From NCBI GenBank assembly GCA_016934645.1, contig JAFGSL010000471.1, positions 1-7,443 on the forward strand: a stretch of 7,443 nt of DNA. Direction: 5' to 3'. Shown piece by piece: positions 1 to 7,123 of the stretch; the first letter of the stretch is position 1, and each line of letters begins with the position of its first letter. The notes beneath the pieces are model-generated. The model was not told where the DNA came from. It was given only the letters and a program-made list of their open reading frames with translations, and did not search any database. The stretch is from Anaerolineae bacterium (lineage in GTDB: Bacteria > Chloroflexota > Anaerolineae > B4-G1 > SLSP01). The position numbers and the translations under genes were made by a program.

Positions 1-1
1 A

Positions 2-2251
2 TTTGAGTTTGTCGGTCTGCTGACGCCTGACGGCGTTTTACTTGAAGCCAACAGAACCGCACTGGACTTCATTGGGGCAAATCTTGCAGATGTAGTAGGT
101 AAACTATTTTGGGAGACGCCCTGGTGGTCACATTCGCCGGAAACTCAGAACCAGATCCGAGAAGCAGTGATGGCTGCAGCGAAGGGTGAGTTCATCCATG
201 CAGAGACCGCCCACCTGGCTAAAGACGGAACTCTCCATACGATAGATTTCACCTTAAAACCTGTCGAGGATGAGCAGGGCCTAATCACCTTATTGATACC
301 TGAAGGGCGTGACATCACCGAGCGTAAGCAGGCGGAAGATGCACTAAGCGAAAGCGAAGAAACCTACCGTACTATTGTGGAGACAACCGCTGAATGGATC
401 TGGGAGATTGACCTAGCGGGAAATCATGTGTTTTCTAACCCGCAGGTTACAACCATTCTGGGGTATCATCCTGATGAATTTGTTGGGCAGAAAGCGGTTT
501 CCTTAATGCATGAGGATGATCGGCGAGAGGTTGAATTGGCGCTCCCGCGTCTCGTTGCCGCGAAGCAGGGGTGGAGGGGGTGGGTTCTGCGTTGGCGGCA
601 CAAAGATGGGACGTACCGTTATCTGGAGAGTAGTGCCAGCCCTAAATTTGACGCGACGGGCAAGCTTGTGGGCTATATTGGAGCCGACCGGGACGTCACC
701 GAGCGCAAGCGGGCGGAACAAGAACGTGAACGCCTGATCAATCAGATACGTGAGCAAGCCCGGCAGATGGAGCAGATCCTCGCCACCGTACCGGCGGGCG
801 TGCTGCTTCTGGATGCCGAATGGCAGGTTATGCAGGCCAATCCCGTCGCCGAAAAACACCTTGCTATGCTGGCCGATGCGAAAGTGGGTGACAGCATTAC
901 CCGTCTGGGCGATCGCCGGCTGACCGAACTGCTCACCTCGCCACCTGCCAAAGGTCTGTGGCATGAGGTGAAGGCGGACGGGCGAGCCTTCGAGGTCATT
1001 GCCCGACCGGTGGAGATCGGTCTACAGCCGGAACACTGGGTATTGGTGATCAACGATGTAACCCGCGAGCGCGAGGTTCAAACACAGCTTCAGCGGCAGG
1101 AACGGCTGGCTGCTGTTGGGCAACTGGCTGCTGGCATTGCCCACGACTTCAATAACATTATGGCGGTGATGATGCTGTACACGCAGATGGTGTTGAAAAT
1201 GCCGGATTTAACCTCCAAGAGCCGCGAACGTCTGGAGATCGTCTCTGAGCAAGCCGGGCGTGCAACCGCGTTGATTCAGCAAGTCCTGGATTTCAGTCGC
1301 CGCGCTGTGCTGGAGCGGCACACGATGGATCTGGGGCCGTTCTTGAAAGAGATTGTCAAATTATTGGAGCGCACCATACCGGAGAACATCAGGATGGAAT
1401 TAACGTGTGGGATGGATGCTTACACCGTGAATGCCGATCCCACACGACTACAACAAGCAGTCATGAACCTGGTCATCAACGCACGCGATGCTATGCCAGA
1501 GGGTGGGGAACTGTACATAACCCTGTCCCGGAGCGTTGTCGACACTAAAGTCCGGTGTGTGATTTGCGGGCAGCCTATCGAAGGAGAATGGGTGCGTATC
1601 GCGGTGACCGATACCGGCACCGGCATCCCATCAGATGTACTGCCGTACATTTTTGATCCTTTCTTCACCACCAAGCAAGCCGGTCAGGGGACGGGGTTGG
1701 GGTTAAGCCAGGTGTATGGCATTGTTGCCCAGCACGAGGGTCACTTTGAGGTGGTTACGCAAGTAGGTAAGGGGACGACATTTACCATCTATTTACCACT
1801 CTTGCCGGTGCAGCCATCCGAAACTCTCGTTCGGGAAACACAAACCCTTGCGCTCGGTCATGGGGAGACAATTCTGGTGGTTGAGGATGAAGAGAGTGTG
1901 CGGAAGGCCTTGGTGGACAGTTTTGACCTATTGAATTACCGGGTGCTACAAGCGACGAATGGACACGAAGCCCTGGGAATCCTGGAACAGCATGCGGGAG
2001 AAATAGTGTTGATTCTAAGTGATATGGTCATGCCGGGGATGGGCGGACAGGCGTTGTTCTACGCGATGCGGGAGCGTGGCTTCACAATGCCTATGGTGAT
2101 GTTGAGCGGTCATCCAATGGAGAACGAACTCGAGAGCCTGAAGGCCCAGGGGATGGCTGGATGGATAGCTAAACCACCCGACATCGCGCAGTTGTTCCAG
2201 TTAGTGGAACGCGTATTGCAGGAAGCGTCGCAGCCGAACCTTGTAGAATAG
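2..2251 (+). CDS. PAS-domain hybrid sensor histidine kinase with C-terminal receiver (5' end outside window)
   Basis: The reading frame is open from base 2 and upstream codons already encode PAS sequence, so the gene starts outside the window; the GTG at 167 is internal. 749 residues are visible (residue 1 at base 2). Order: PAS1 1-109, ending DITERK; PAS2 119-239, ending DVTERK; a short charged helix; PAS3 256-353; HisKA with H-box GIAHDFNN, phospho-acceptor His381; HATPase 483-600 with N-box Asn493 (NLVINARDAM), G1 DTGTGI at 537, F-box FDPFFTT at 551 and G2 GTGLGLS at 563; receiver 622-745 with acidic EDE at 628-630, phospho-acceptor Asp674, Ser702 and Lys724. No membrane segment is visible, so it probably senses a cytoplasmic cue, autophosphorylates on His and passes phosphate to its own receiver. 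By family knowledge this is the NtrB-like hybrid class. All catalytic motifs are intact. Odd: a CxxC (Cys519, Cys522) between N-box and G1. No partner regulator is in view, and the input signal cannot be read from sequence. Confidence 0.95.
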   Translation, partial: FEFVGLLTPDGVLLEANRTALDFIGANLADVVGKLFWETPWWSHSPETQNQIREAVMAAAKGEFIHAETAHLAKDGTLHTIDFTLKPVEDEQGLITLLIPEGRDITERKQAEDALSESEETYRTIVETTAEWIWEIDLAGNHVFSNPQVTTILGYHPDEFVGQKAVSLMHEDDRREVELALPRLVAAKQGWRGWVLRWRHKDGTYRYLESSASPKFDATGKLVGYIGADRDVTERKRAEQERERLINQIREQARQMEQILATVPAGVLLLDAEWQVMQANPVAEKHLAMLADAKVGDSITRLGDRRLTELLTSPPAKGLWHEVKADGRAFEVIARPVEIGLQPEHWVLVINDVTREREVQTQLQRQERLAAVGQLAAGIAHDFNNIMAVMMLYTQMVLKMPDLTSKSRERLEIVSEQAGRATALIQQVLDFSRRAVLERHTMDLGPFLKEIVKLLERTIPENIRMELTCGMDAYTVNADPTRLQQAVMNLVINARDAMPEGGELYITLSRSVVDTKVRCVICGQPIEGEWVRIAVTDTGTGIPSDVLPYIFDPFFTTKQAGQGTGLGLSQVYGIVAQHEGHFEVVTQVGKGTTFTIYLPLLPVQPSETLVRETQTLALGHGETILVVEDEESVRKALVDSFDLLNYRVLQATNGHEALGILEQHAGEIVLILSDMVMPGMGGQALFYAMRERGFTMPMVMLSGHPMENELESLKAQGMAGWIAKPPDIAQLFQLVERVLQEASQPNLVE

Positions 2252-2257
2252 CTAACC

Positions 2258-3544
2258 TCAACGTACAGACACCATGAGTGTTTCTATCCATTCTCGGACA
2301 CTGATGTCCTGCTCCGCTGCGCGCGCCAGCAGCTCTTTGTGCCGCCATCCCCCCTGATAAAGACTGGCAGGTGGCATCAGCGTGAGGCTGAACCACAGAC
2401 ACGCAGCCAGCCACTGCTTGATCGGCGTGTGATTCTCTCCCAGGTAGGCGTAGACGCGCAGGATTTCGTTCTTCGGATCGAACCCCAAATCTACGTGTCC
2501 CAGATCCAACAGCAGGAACTGCATCGGCACGCCCTGCAGCCAGCGGTCGAGCCCCAGCGCGTAGCCGAAGAGGGTGCGCCCCAGGCGAAGGCCTTCGGCG
2601 TGGGATTGCCGCGTGGTGATATCCCATTCCAACGTGCCAATGCCGTGAATCCACCGTTCGATGCGCCGGAAAGTGCTGTGGTGGCAATCGGACAATTCGG
2701 AAACGCAGTCATCGATGTGCCCGGCGACGGTATAAAGCGCGTGCTTTTCAGGATCGGTGATAGCGGCGAGGTTCTCCTTGTATTCGCGCCGGTAGTTGGG
2801 GTAGATGGGCGGCAGGTCTGCCAGTGCTGCAATCTGTGCGTCGAGCTGTTTTCCTGCCTTGCCTTCGTCGAAGCATGCATGAAAAACGGCATCGCGGTCG
2901 TTGCTATGCTTGGCAAAGAACTCAAAGGGAAGCAGCATGCGCTTGACGAGGAGTTTTTGCACGTCTGTCAGTTCATTGACCGGACCAAGCCAATCGTAGG
3001 CACGCCGGATGAACCCCGCGGCATAGGGATGCTGCGCGTAGTATGTGTCCGCCGCCTTCCCATCGAGGTATCCTTGAAGCACAGTCTCGATAACGCACAT
3101 ACTTTCGACTTGCCCTGGTTGTGTTCCTCTCGTTCCCCGACTCATCCAGCAGCCGGGATGGAAGGCGGGTTGCGGCAGTTGCCCTGTGCCGATGGCGTTA
3201 AGGATTTCGTCCACGGTGACCGGGAAGCCGTTGTCGCACGGCACCAGGCTGGCGATGTGCGCGCGGATGGCGCGGGTTGCGTCATCCAGCGGGCCAAGGT
3301 CAGCCTGCATCCGGTTGATAGCACGAATCTCGTCGGTCCATTTGTCCTCAGTCGTGTACGTGAATCCCCATAGCGAGTATTGCATTATCACGTTGTCGTC
3401 GGCATCGGCGGAGTAAGTCAAATACGGGCTTGATGAATCCAGGAGGGACGGGTCCGTCTGTCCGGTATACGTTTTCTCGAAACCGATCGGAACATCGGCA
3501 TAGGGTGCAAAAGCACCAGCCAGTGGATGTGAATTTTGGGTCAT
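2258..3544 (-). CDS. Unrecognised 428-residue protein downstream of the MFS transporter
   Basis: I do not recognise this family. The frame is open further upstream, but the ATG at 3542-3544 is chosen because AAGGAA (3553-3558) lies 8 nt before it and the longer version would overlap the MFS gene. The 428-residue product has no signal peptide or clear membrane span. It looks largely helical and soluble, with a Pro/Gly-rich N-terminal third. Visible landmarks are an HPGCW segment at 129-133, a His/Asp/Cys-rich stretch at 276-289 (HIDDC... then SDCHH), and a hydrophobic, Trp-rich C-terminal region (LGH at 348, QWLAACLWF at 377, GGW at 398). The gene follows the MFS stop by 23 bp, so they are probably co-transcribed. 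It ends 6 bp from the stop of the convergent kinase gene. The DDxxxE in the His/Asp stretch superficially recalls class I terpene synthases, but no matching second metal motif is visible, so no function is assigned. Confidence 0.85.
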   Translation of the reverse strand: MTQNSHPLAGAFAPYADVPIGFEKTYTGQTDPSLLDSSSPYLTYSADADDNVIMQYSLWGFTYTTEDKWTDEIRAINRMQADLGPLDDATRAIRAHIASLVPCDNGFPVTVDEILNAIGTGQLPQPAFHPGCWMSRGTRGTQPGQVESMCVIETVLQGYLDGKAADTYYAQHPYAAGFIRRAYDWLGPVNELTDVQKLLVKRMLLPFEFFAKHSNDRDAVFHACFDEGKAGKQLDAQIAALADLPPIYPNYRREYKENLAAITDPEKHALYTVAGHIDDCVSELSDCHHSTFRRIERWIHGIGTLEWDITTRQSHAEGLRLGRTLFGYALGLDRWLQGVPMQFLLLDLGHVDLGFDPKNEILRVYAYLGENHTPIKQWLAACLWFSLTLMPPASLYQGGWRHKELLARAAEQDISVREWIETLMVSVR

Positions 3545-3552
3545 TGTAGAAG

Positions 3553-3558
3553 TTCCTT
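3553..3558 (-). promoter_or_regulatory. Ribosome binding site deciding the start of the 428-residue gene
   Basis: AAGGAA on the minus strand, 8 nt before the ATG at 3544. It is the only good Shine-Dalgarno match near the candidate starts and supports this ATG over the in-frame upstream one at 3616, which lies inside the MFS coding sequence. Confidence 0.7.
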
Positions 3559-3567
3559 GGGGATCAA

Positions 3568-4833
3568 CTACTCCCTCTGAAGTGAAGCGAACGATTGCCG
3601 GCGACCAATCAGCCACACCAGCCCCGCCCCAATCACGAACAAGCCCATATTCATCGCGAAGGGGAGGGCGCGGTCAATCGTGGAAAGTTGTCCGGCAATC
3701 CATCCGAAAGGCGAGGTAAACGCGATCAAAATCACATACACGATCGCGCTGATGCGTGCGCGCTCATGTGATTCCATCGCCGTAGCCAGCAGCGATTCGA
3801 GCATAGGGTTGACCAGGGCTGCACCGACGCCCTCGAGCGCGACGCTGATCACTAACAAAGCCGCTGTCCGCGGTGGCATAAAGACGAGCATCGCCTGGCT
3901 GACGAAGTAGGTTGTGTACCCAATCCACAAAGGTAGGCGAAAGTGACGCATGTTCGTGAGCCGTGGACCAATCAGAAAGAAACACGCGGCGATGATGATC
4001 GAGCGCAACATCGCGTAGATAGAGATTTGCGACTCAGCGAAGCCAAGCTTGGTGGTAAACAGCACGCCCCAAAAGCTGCTGTTGACGGTGTGAAAAATGT
4101 TAGCGATCACCATCAAGGATAGAGCGGCCAGGATGGGCTTGGAGTGTAAGATCTGACCAAAGACGCTGAGATATTCACCGAGCATGCTGAACAGAGTACG
4201 GTGGTGGGTCTCCTCAATGCGCTGCTGACCGCGTGCTGTTTCGTGCGAAAAGACGTAGAGCACCACTGCCTTGGCGGTGAGCATCGCACATCCAAAGATC
4301 AATAACCCGCGCATAGCCGGCATCAGGCCAAAGCGTCCCACAAACCACCCGCCTAACGGCGTGAAAAAAGAGGCGCAAATCCCGAAGAGTGTAATCCAGG
4401 TCCAAATGTGGACCAGGTGGCGTTCCTCAGCATCCTCGACCATCAGACAGGTCCAGGCCGTGTGTGAGATGCGGAACAGGCCGTTCAGCATAGCCGCGGC
4501 AAGGAAGAATCGCATATCCTGCGCTGCGGCCCAGATCAAGCAAGGCACACTCCACGAGACCAGGTCGGCGATGAACAGGGTCAGCCGGCGGCCATATTTG
4601 TCGACAATCACACCGCTGAACAGAGCGCCGAGAATCTGGAATGCCAATCCTACACTGGCGATGCTTCCAATCCCCTGGTCTGTGACGCCCAAGGCCAACA
4701 TGTAGACCGATAGAAACGGTGCGAACAGATTGAAGGGAATGCCGAACATCAGTTCGGTGAGTACGGTGATGCGCGGGTTACCTTTAAGCTCGCGCAAGCT
4801 TCGGAAGAGAGCGTGATTCGCGATGGTTGTCAA
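3568..4833 (-). CDS. Major facilitator superfamily (MFS) transporter, 12 membrane segments
   Basis: 421-residue integral membrane protein of normal MFS length. Hydrophobic segments fall at roughly 24-48, 55-77, 85-105, 108-128, 142-165, 176-196, then a hydrophilic central loop (197-228, with ETARGQQRIEETHH), then 233-252, 268-289, 300-319, 322-342, 360-382 and 388-408: the usual 6+6 layout. The MFS motif A region DKYGRR sits at 78-83, between segments 2 and 3. By family knowledge it is a secondary transporter in the cytoplasmic membrane, probably proton-coupled; the substrate cannot be told from sequence. The start is TTG (4831-4833), preceded by GGAGG. The frame is closed upstream by a stop codon, and no ATG or GTG start lies between that stop and the TTG. 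It is 23 bp upstream of the unknown 428-residue gene and 161 bp downstream of the disrupted 373-codon gene. Export of a small molecule or drug is the usual guess but is not shown. Confidence 0.92.
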   Translation of the reverse strand: MTTIANHALFRSLRELKGNPRITVLTELMFGIPFNLFAPFLSVYMLALGVTDQGIGSIASVGLAFQILGALFSGVIVDKYGRRLTLFIADLVSWSVPCLIWAAAQDMRFFLAAAMLNGLFRISHTAWTCLMVEDAEERHLVHIWTWITLFGICASFFTPLGGWFVGRFGLMPAMRGLLIFGCAMLTAKAVVLYVFSHETARGQQRIEETHHRTLFSMLGEYLSVFGQILHSKPILAALSLMVIANIFHTVNSSFWGVLFTTKLGFAESQISIYAMLRSIIIAACFFLIGPRLTNMRHFRLPLWIGYTTYFVSQAMLVFMPPRTAALLVISVALEGVGAALVNPMLESLLATAMESHERARISAIVYVILIAFTSPFGWIAGQLSTIDRALPFAMNMGLFVIGAGLVWLIGRRQSFASLQRE

Positions 4834-4837
4834 TAAT

Positions 4838-4842
4838 CCTCC
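4838..4842 (-). promoter_or_regulatory. Ribosome binding site for the TTG start of the MFS gene
   Basis: GGAGG on the minus strand, 4 nt before the TTG at 4833. The spacing is a little short but the match is strong. It makes the non-ATG start credible, since no ATG or GTG in this frame has such a site. Confidence 0.65.
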
Positions 4843-4888
4843 AAGAAGTTGCTGGATGGTTCCAGTGCTGGATCGCCAGGCTATGTTT

Positions 4889-4924
4889 TTAACGCACTAT
4901 ACCGTAAATTCAGGAATTTGCACT
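4889..4924 (-). promoter_or_regulatory. Possible promoter with an overlapping operator-like inverted repeat before the MFS gene
   Basis: In the 161-bp gap (4834-4994), the minus strand has a good -10 hexamer TATAGT (4896-4901). Only a poor -35 (AGTGCA, 4919-4924) lies 17 bp upstream. Between them is a perfect 6+6 inverted repeat, AAATTC-AG-GAATTT (4906-4919), where a repressor or activator would sit. Transcription would begin near 4889, leaving a leader of about 56 nt. The weak -35 is consistent with an activator-dependent promoter, or with there being no promoter here. I see no strong hairpin plus T-run terminator in the gap, so read-through from the upstream trio remains possible. Confidence 0.3.
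4906..4919. repeat. 14-bp inverted repeat AAATTC-AG-GAATTT
   Basis: A perfect 6-bp inverted repeat with a 2-bp spacer in the intergenic gap upstream of the MFS gene. The flanking bases (T4905, G4920) do not extend it. Its arms are too short and AT-rich for a terminator, so a protein-binding site is the more likely reading. A chance occurrence is possible. Confidence 0.45.
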
Positions 4925-4994
4925 GCCCGGCGTCTGGTATATTCCCGCATAACTGGCGTGTAACCTTTTCTCTGTAAGTAGCTTGGACAGGCAG

Positions 4995-6115
4995 TTAGGA
5001 CATAAGTTTCTTGAGTAATAGCATCCTGAAAGTCGACTCCAGCTCCAAGGTCTTTGGCTTGTTTCTGCGGTTGTCCTCCAGCCCCATGTGCTCTCCGCCT
5101 ACATAGTATCCGGCCTTTATCTCCAACAAATAGGTGGCTGGGAAACAATAAGTGCCACGCTTCGTCCGATATGTTTCCAGCAACTCTATCCCTTTCTGGA
5201 ACCAGGACGATTGACGTGCCGCCGGGAAATGTGCCAGCAATTCCAGGCGCTGTACAATTTTGCGCTGGTCGTAGGGATTGTGGCTATCCAGATCGGGCAG
5301 ATCAAGATTCCAGCCACATGCGTAGCAGGTCCGCCGGTTTGCCTCTGTCCAGATATAGCCATAGCCTGGTGGAAAAGCCCGGTACCTTTCGTCGGTGACA
5401 TAGGTGACGATATCGTCAAGCTGCTGTCGCGTTTGACCTGTCAAATGTTCGACAGGCACATAAGCGAAGGCATAAAGGTCGTGAATCAGTGGCAAGGGCT
5501 TGCTCCCGAGCGTTGGGTCCATATCCGGGCGTATGATTGGTTTTCCAGCCCATTTCTTTGGAAGACCGGCCAACTCTGCTTCGCTCAGGTGGATGGCGTA
5601 GTTCTTTTCCGCCGCTAACTGCGATAGGGATGCCATCCGGCGCTGGACAAACTGTATGATCTCTTCATGGTCATATCTACCTCGCAAAAAGTACGACGCC
5701 AGCACGGTAGCGATAAAGACTGCTCTGCCGCCTTCAACTGTTGGGTGCTGTGGATCGTCCAGCGCTTGGTGAACCAGGGCATTATCAACGTACTGTCGAA
5801 AACGTTCCATCTTCTCATCGAAAACCGCTATCCCTGCTCGCAAGCCACGCTCCAGCAGCCTGGGATGACATTTTCGAGGCAGGTTGGCTTCATTCCATGC
5901 AGAGCGTTTAACACGCGTATATCAACGTGCGTGATCTGCCCAAATTGATCCATTTGTTCCAGTAGCCACTGGACCTTCTCAGTCTGAAGCAAAGCTCTCA
6001 ACGCCAATTCAACATCAGAATGAGAAGGCGTTTCTGCCAGTTCGACCAGAGTTCGGTACCAGATGGCAGGACCGCCGTTGTCGAGCAGCCATTGGACAAG
6101 TTCCTGTGTTTCCAT
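4995..6115 (-). pseudogene. Frameshifted gene for a 373-residue helical protein, possibly prenyltransferase/squalene-cyclase-like
   Basis: Two overlapping frames make one protein. The first runs from the ATG at 6113-6115 (METQELVQWL) in an open frame that ends at 5828. The second is open from upstream of the junction to the TAA at 4995. Joining them at one missing base between 5861 and 5862 gives continuous sequence (ENVIP followed by RLLERGLRAG) and exactly 373 residues. The start is backed by AAGGGAG, 4 nt upstream. The protein looks all-helical. Residues 13-25 (NGGPAIWYRTLVE) open it, CYACGW with a CxxC is at 264-269, GTYCFPATYLLE is at 321-332, and the C-terminus is rich in Leu and Lys (ELESTFRMLLLKKL). 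The layout loosely resembles alpha/alpha-toroid proteins of the prenyltransferase/squalene-oxidase type, like the gene at 7104; that family call is inference. It follows the glycosylase-like gene by 11 bp. Whether the break is real or a sequencing error is undecided. Confidence 0.75.
5861..5862 (-). other. Frameshift junction: one base apparently missing
   Basis: On the minus strand the 5' frame reads GTC ATC CCA GGC, continuing to a stop at 5828. Inserting one base after ATC-CC restores codons for Pro-Arg-Leu-Leu-Glu-Arg-Gly-Leu and joins the two halves of the 373-codon gene. The site abuts a CCC run. No classical X-XXY-YYZ slippery heptamer is present in the correct phase, so a deletion or base-calling error is the simplest explanation. 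Confidence 0.75.
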
Positions 6116-6126
6116 AACGCTCCCTT

Positions 6127-7123
6127 TCAAAGCCTGATCAACGTCTCCAGCCACTCGACAGGCTGGTGAACGCGCTGCCAAAACAGGTCTTCCCATAAGT
6201 AATGCACGGCCATCATCTTCCACTCGCCGAAACGCGCATCCAGGAGTTGCAAAAGCTCCTCTACCGGCGCCGGATCATCCGGGTCGTGGCCAAGAAAAAA
6301 GTTTGGAGTAGATGCGCTGCTCCCAAGGTGAGATGTGGCTCAGTTCACCCCAGCGATGGAACATATCAAACAGGATGTAGCCGACTGAGGCTGGTCCGAC
6401 GCCGTAGAGGTCCAGTAAGCTCTTGCGCTGCACCTCCAGGGAAGCTTGTCGCAAGGCCAACTCATCCATCGCGCTCGCGGGTGAAGTTGCCCCGCCGATA
6501 AAGGCATCCGTTACCCGGCGGATCGTGCGGGCACGGTAGCCGACCTTGAGCCGCCGTAGATCGTCTTCGGTAACACCGTCCAATGCGTGTGGATTCCAGA
6601 AGCAGTACAATGTCTGGTTATCATAGGTCAAGGCTGTGCCATAGGTTTCCAGTAGGGCTTGCATCATCTGTACCGAGCGCCGCACGGTGGCGTTCTGCAG
6701 AACGATGGCGATGAGCAAGTAGTCGTAGAGGGAAGCAAATGCAGACGGGCGCAATCCCCGCCAACGGGCGATAACCGGGCCAAGTTGGGCATCATCTGCG
6801 AACCGGGCGTAAAACTCACTCAGGTCGAGGCTTAGGTTGCAGCGATAATCGATTTCGGCAATCAGGCCATCCAGAAAGCCGGAATCCAAAGGTTCCTCCG
6901 CCCACACCGACAGGCGGATCGCTGGCTGGTCGACGCTGCCCTGATTCTCGAATTTCAATCCGAAAGGTAATCCTTGCCAGCGCATTGTCTGCCAACGCGC
7001 ACCAGGCGTCCAGGCATTGTCAGGCGATGGGAAATGATCAGGTTTGTGCAGCGTGGCGTCAAAATGAAAAGGCGCGGTGGGTTCCAGTTCGATGACGTAT
7101 CTGTTAGTCCCTAACGCAATCAT
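6127..7123 (-). pseudogene. Frameshifted gene for a divergent HhH-GPD (OGG1/AlkA-fold) glycosylase-like protein
   Basis: Reconstructed, this is a 331-residue protein: N-terminal beta domain like that of AlkA/OGG1 (FHFDATLHKPDHF at 19-31, WQTMRW at 44-49), then the helical HhH-GPD core (LLIAIVLQNATVRRSVQMM around 136-154, hairpin LYGVGPAS at 239-246). By family knowledge such proteins flip out and excise damaged bases. Here the position of the catalytic Asp is occupied by Ser265 (HISPWEQRI), and the Lys used by bifunctional OGG1 is also absent, so base excision is doubtful. The start ATG (7121-7123) is preferred over 7165 because GGGAAGG lies 10 nt upstream and the longer start has no site. 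It overlaps the upstream gene by 20 bp. An extra base in the A6 run at 6295-6300 shifts the frame to an early stop at 6275. Removing it continues through LGHDPDDPAP to the TGA at 6127-6129. The fold call is firm and the activity uncertain. Confidence 0.8.
6295..6300 (-). other. Frameshift in a six-base A/T homopolymer
   Basis: On the minus strand, AAA CTT TTT TCT TGG leads after four more codons to a stop at 6275. With one T fewer, the run reads CTT TTT CTT GGC, and the frame stays open for 55 more residues, ending in TGA 11 bp before the next gene's ATG. The restored tail is rich in plausible protein sequence (LLDARFGEWKMMAVHYLW), so the tail is genuine coding sequence. Confidence 0.8.

Noticed and set aside
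568..584. G-rich stretch resembling a G-quadruplex
   Set aside because: Only three runs of three or more G are present, and the bases are fully explained as codons for Gln-Gly-Trp-Arg-Gly-Trp in PAS2.
503..964. Minus-strand open frame of 153 codons within the kinase gene
   Set aside because: It is antisense to the PAS2/PAS3 coding region and its translation shows no domain; a shadow.
167..2251. GTG at 167 as the true start of the kinase
   Set aside because: The 55 codons before it are open and encode typical PAS sequence (LLTPDGVLLEANRTAL), so the gene begins before the window.
2339..3373. Long plus-strand open frame of 344 codons opposite the orphan gene
   Set aside because: It is antisense to a gene with a clear ribosome site and operon context. 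Its translation is low-complexity and Gln/Val/Arg-rich without recognisable domains, as expected for a shadow frame in GC-rich codons.
3155..3544. Terpene-synthase reading of the orphan gene
   Set aside because: The only support is a DDxxxE at 278-283. There is no NSE/DTE motif at a suitable distance and no overall resemblance.
5088..5618. Plus-strand open frame of 176 codons inside the 373-codon gene
   Set aside because: It lies wholly antisense to coherent coding sequence (CYACGW, GTYCFPATYLLE) and has no ribosome site or family resemblance.
6116..6223. Longer start for the 373-codon gene at 6223
   Set aside because: Those 36 extra codons lie in the restored 3' end of the glycosylase-like gene in another frame. 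The ATG at 6115 has a ribosome site and begins the plausible protein sequence.
6290..6305. Programmed -1 frameshifting at the T6-C run
   Set aside because: The codon phase is wrong for a U-UUU-UUC heptamer, and a -1 shift leads quickly to a stop; the restored frame needs +1.
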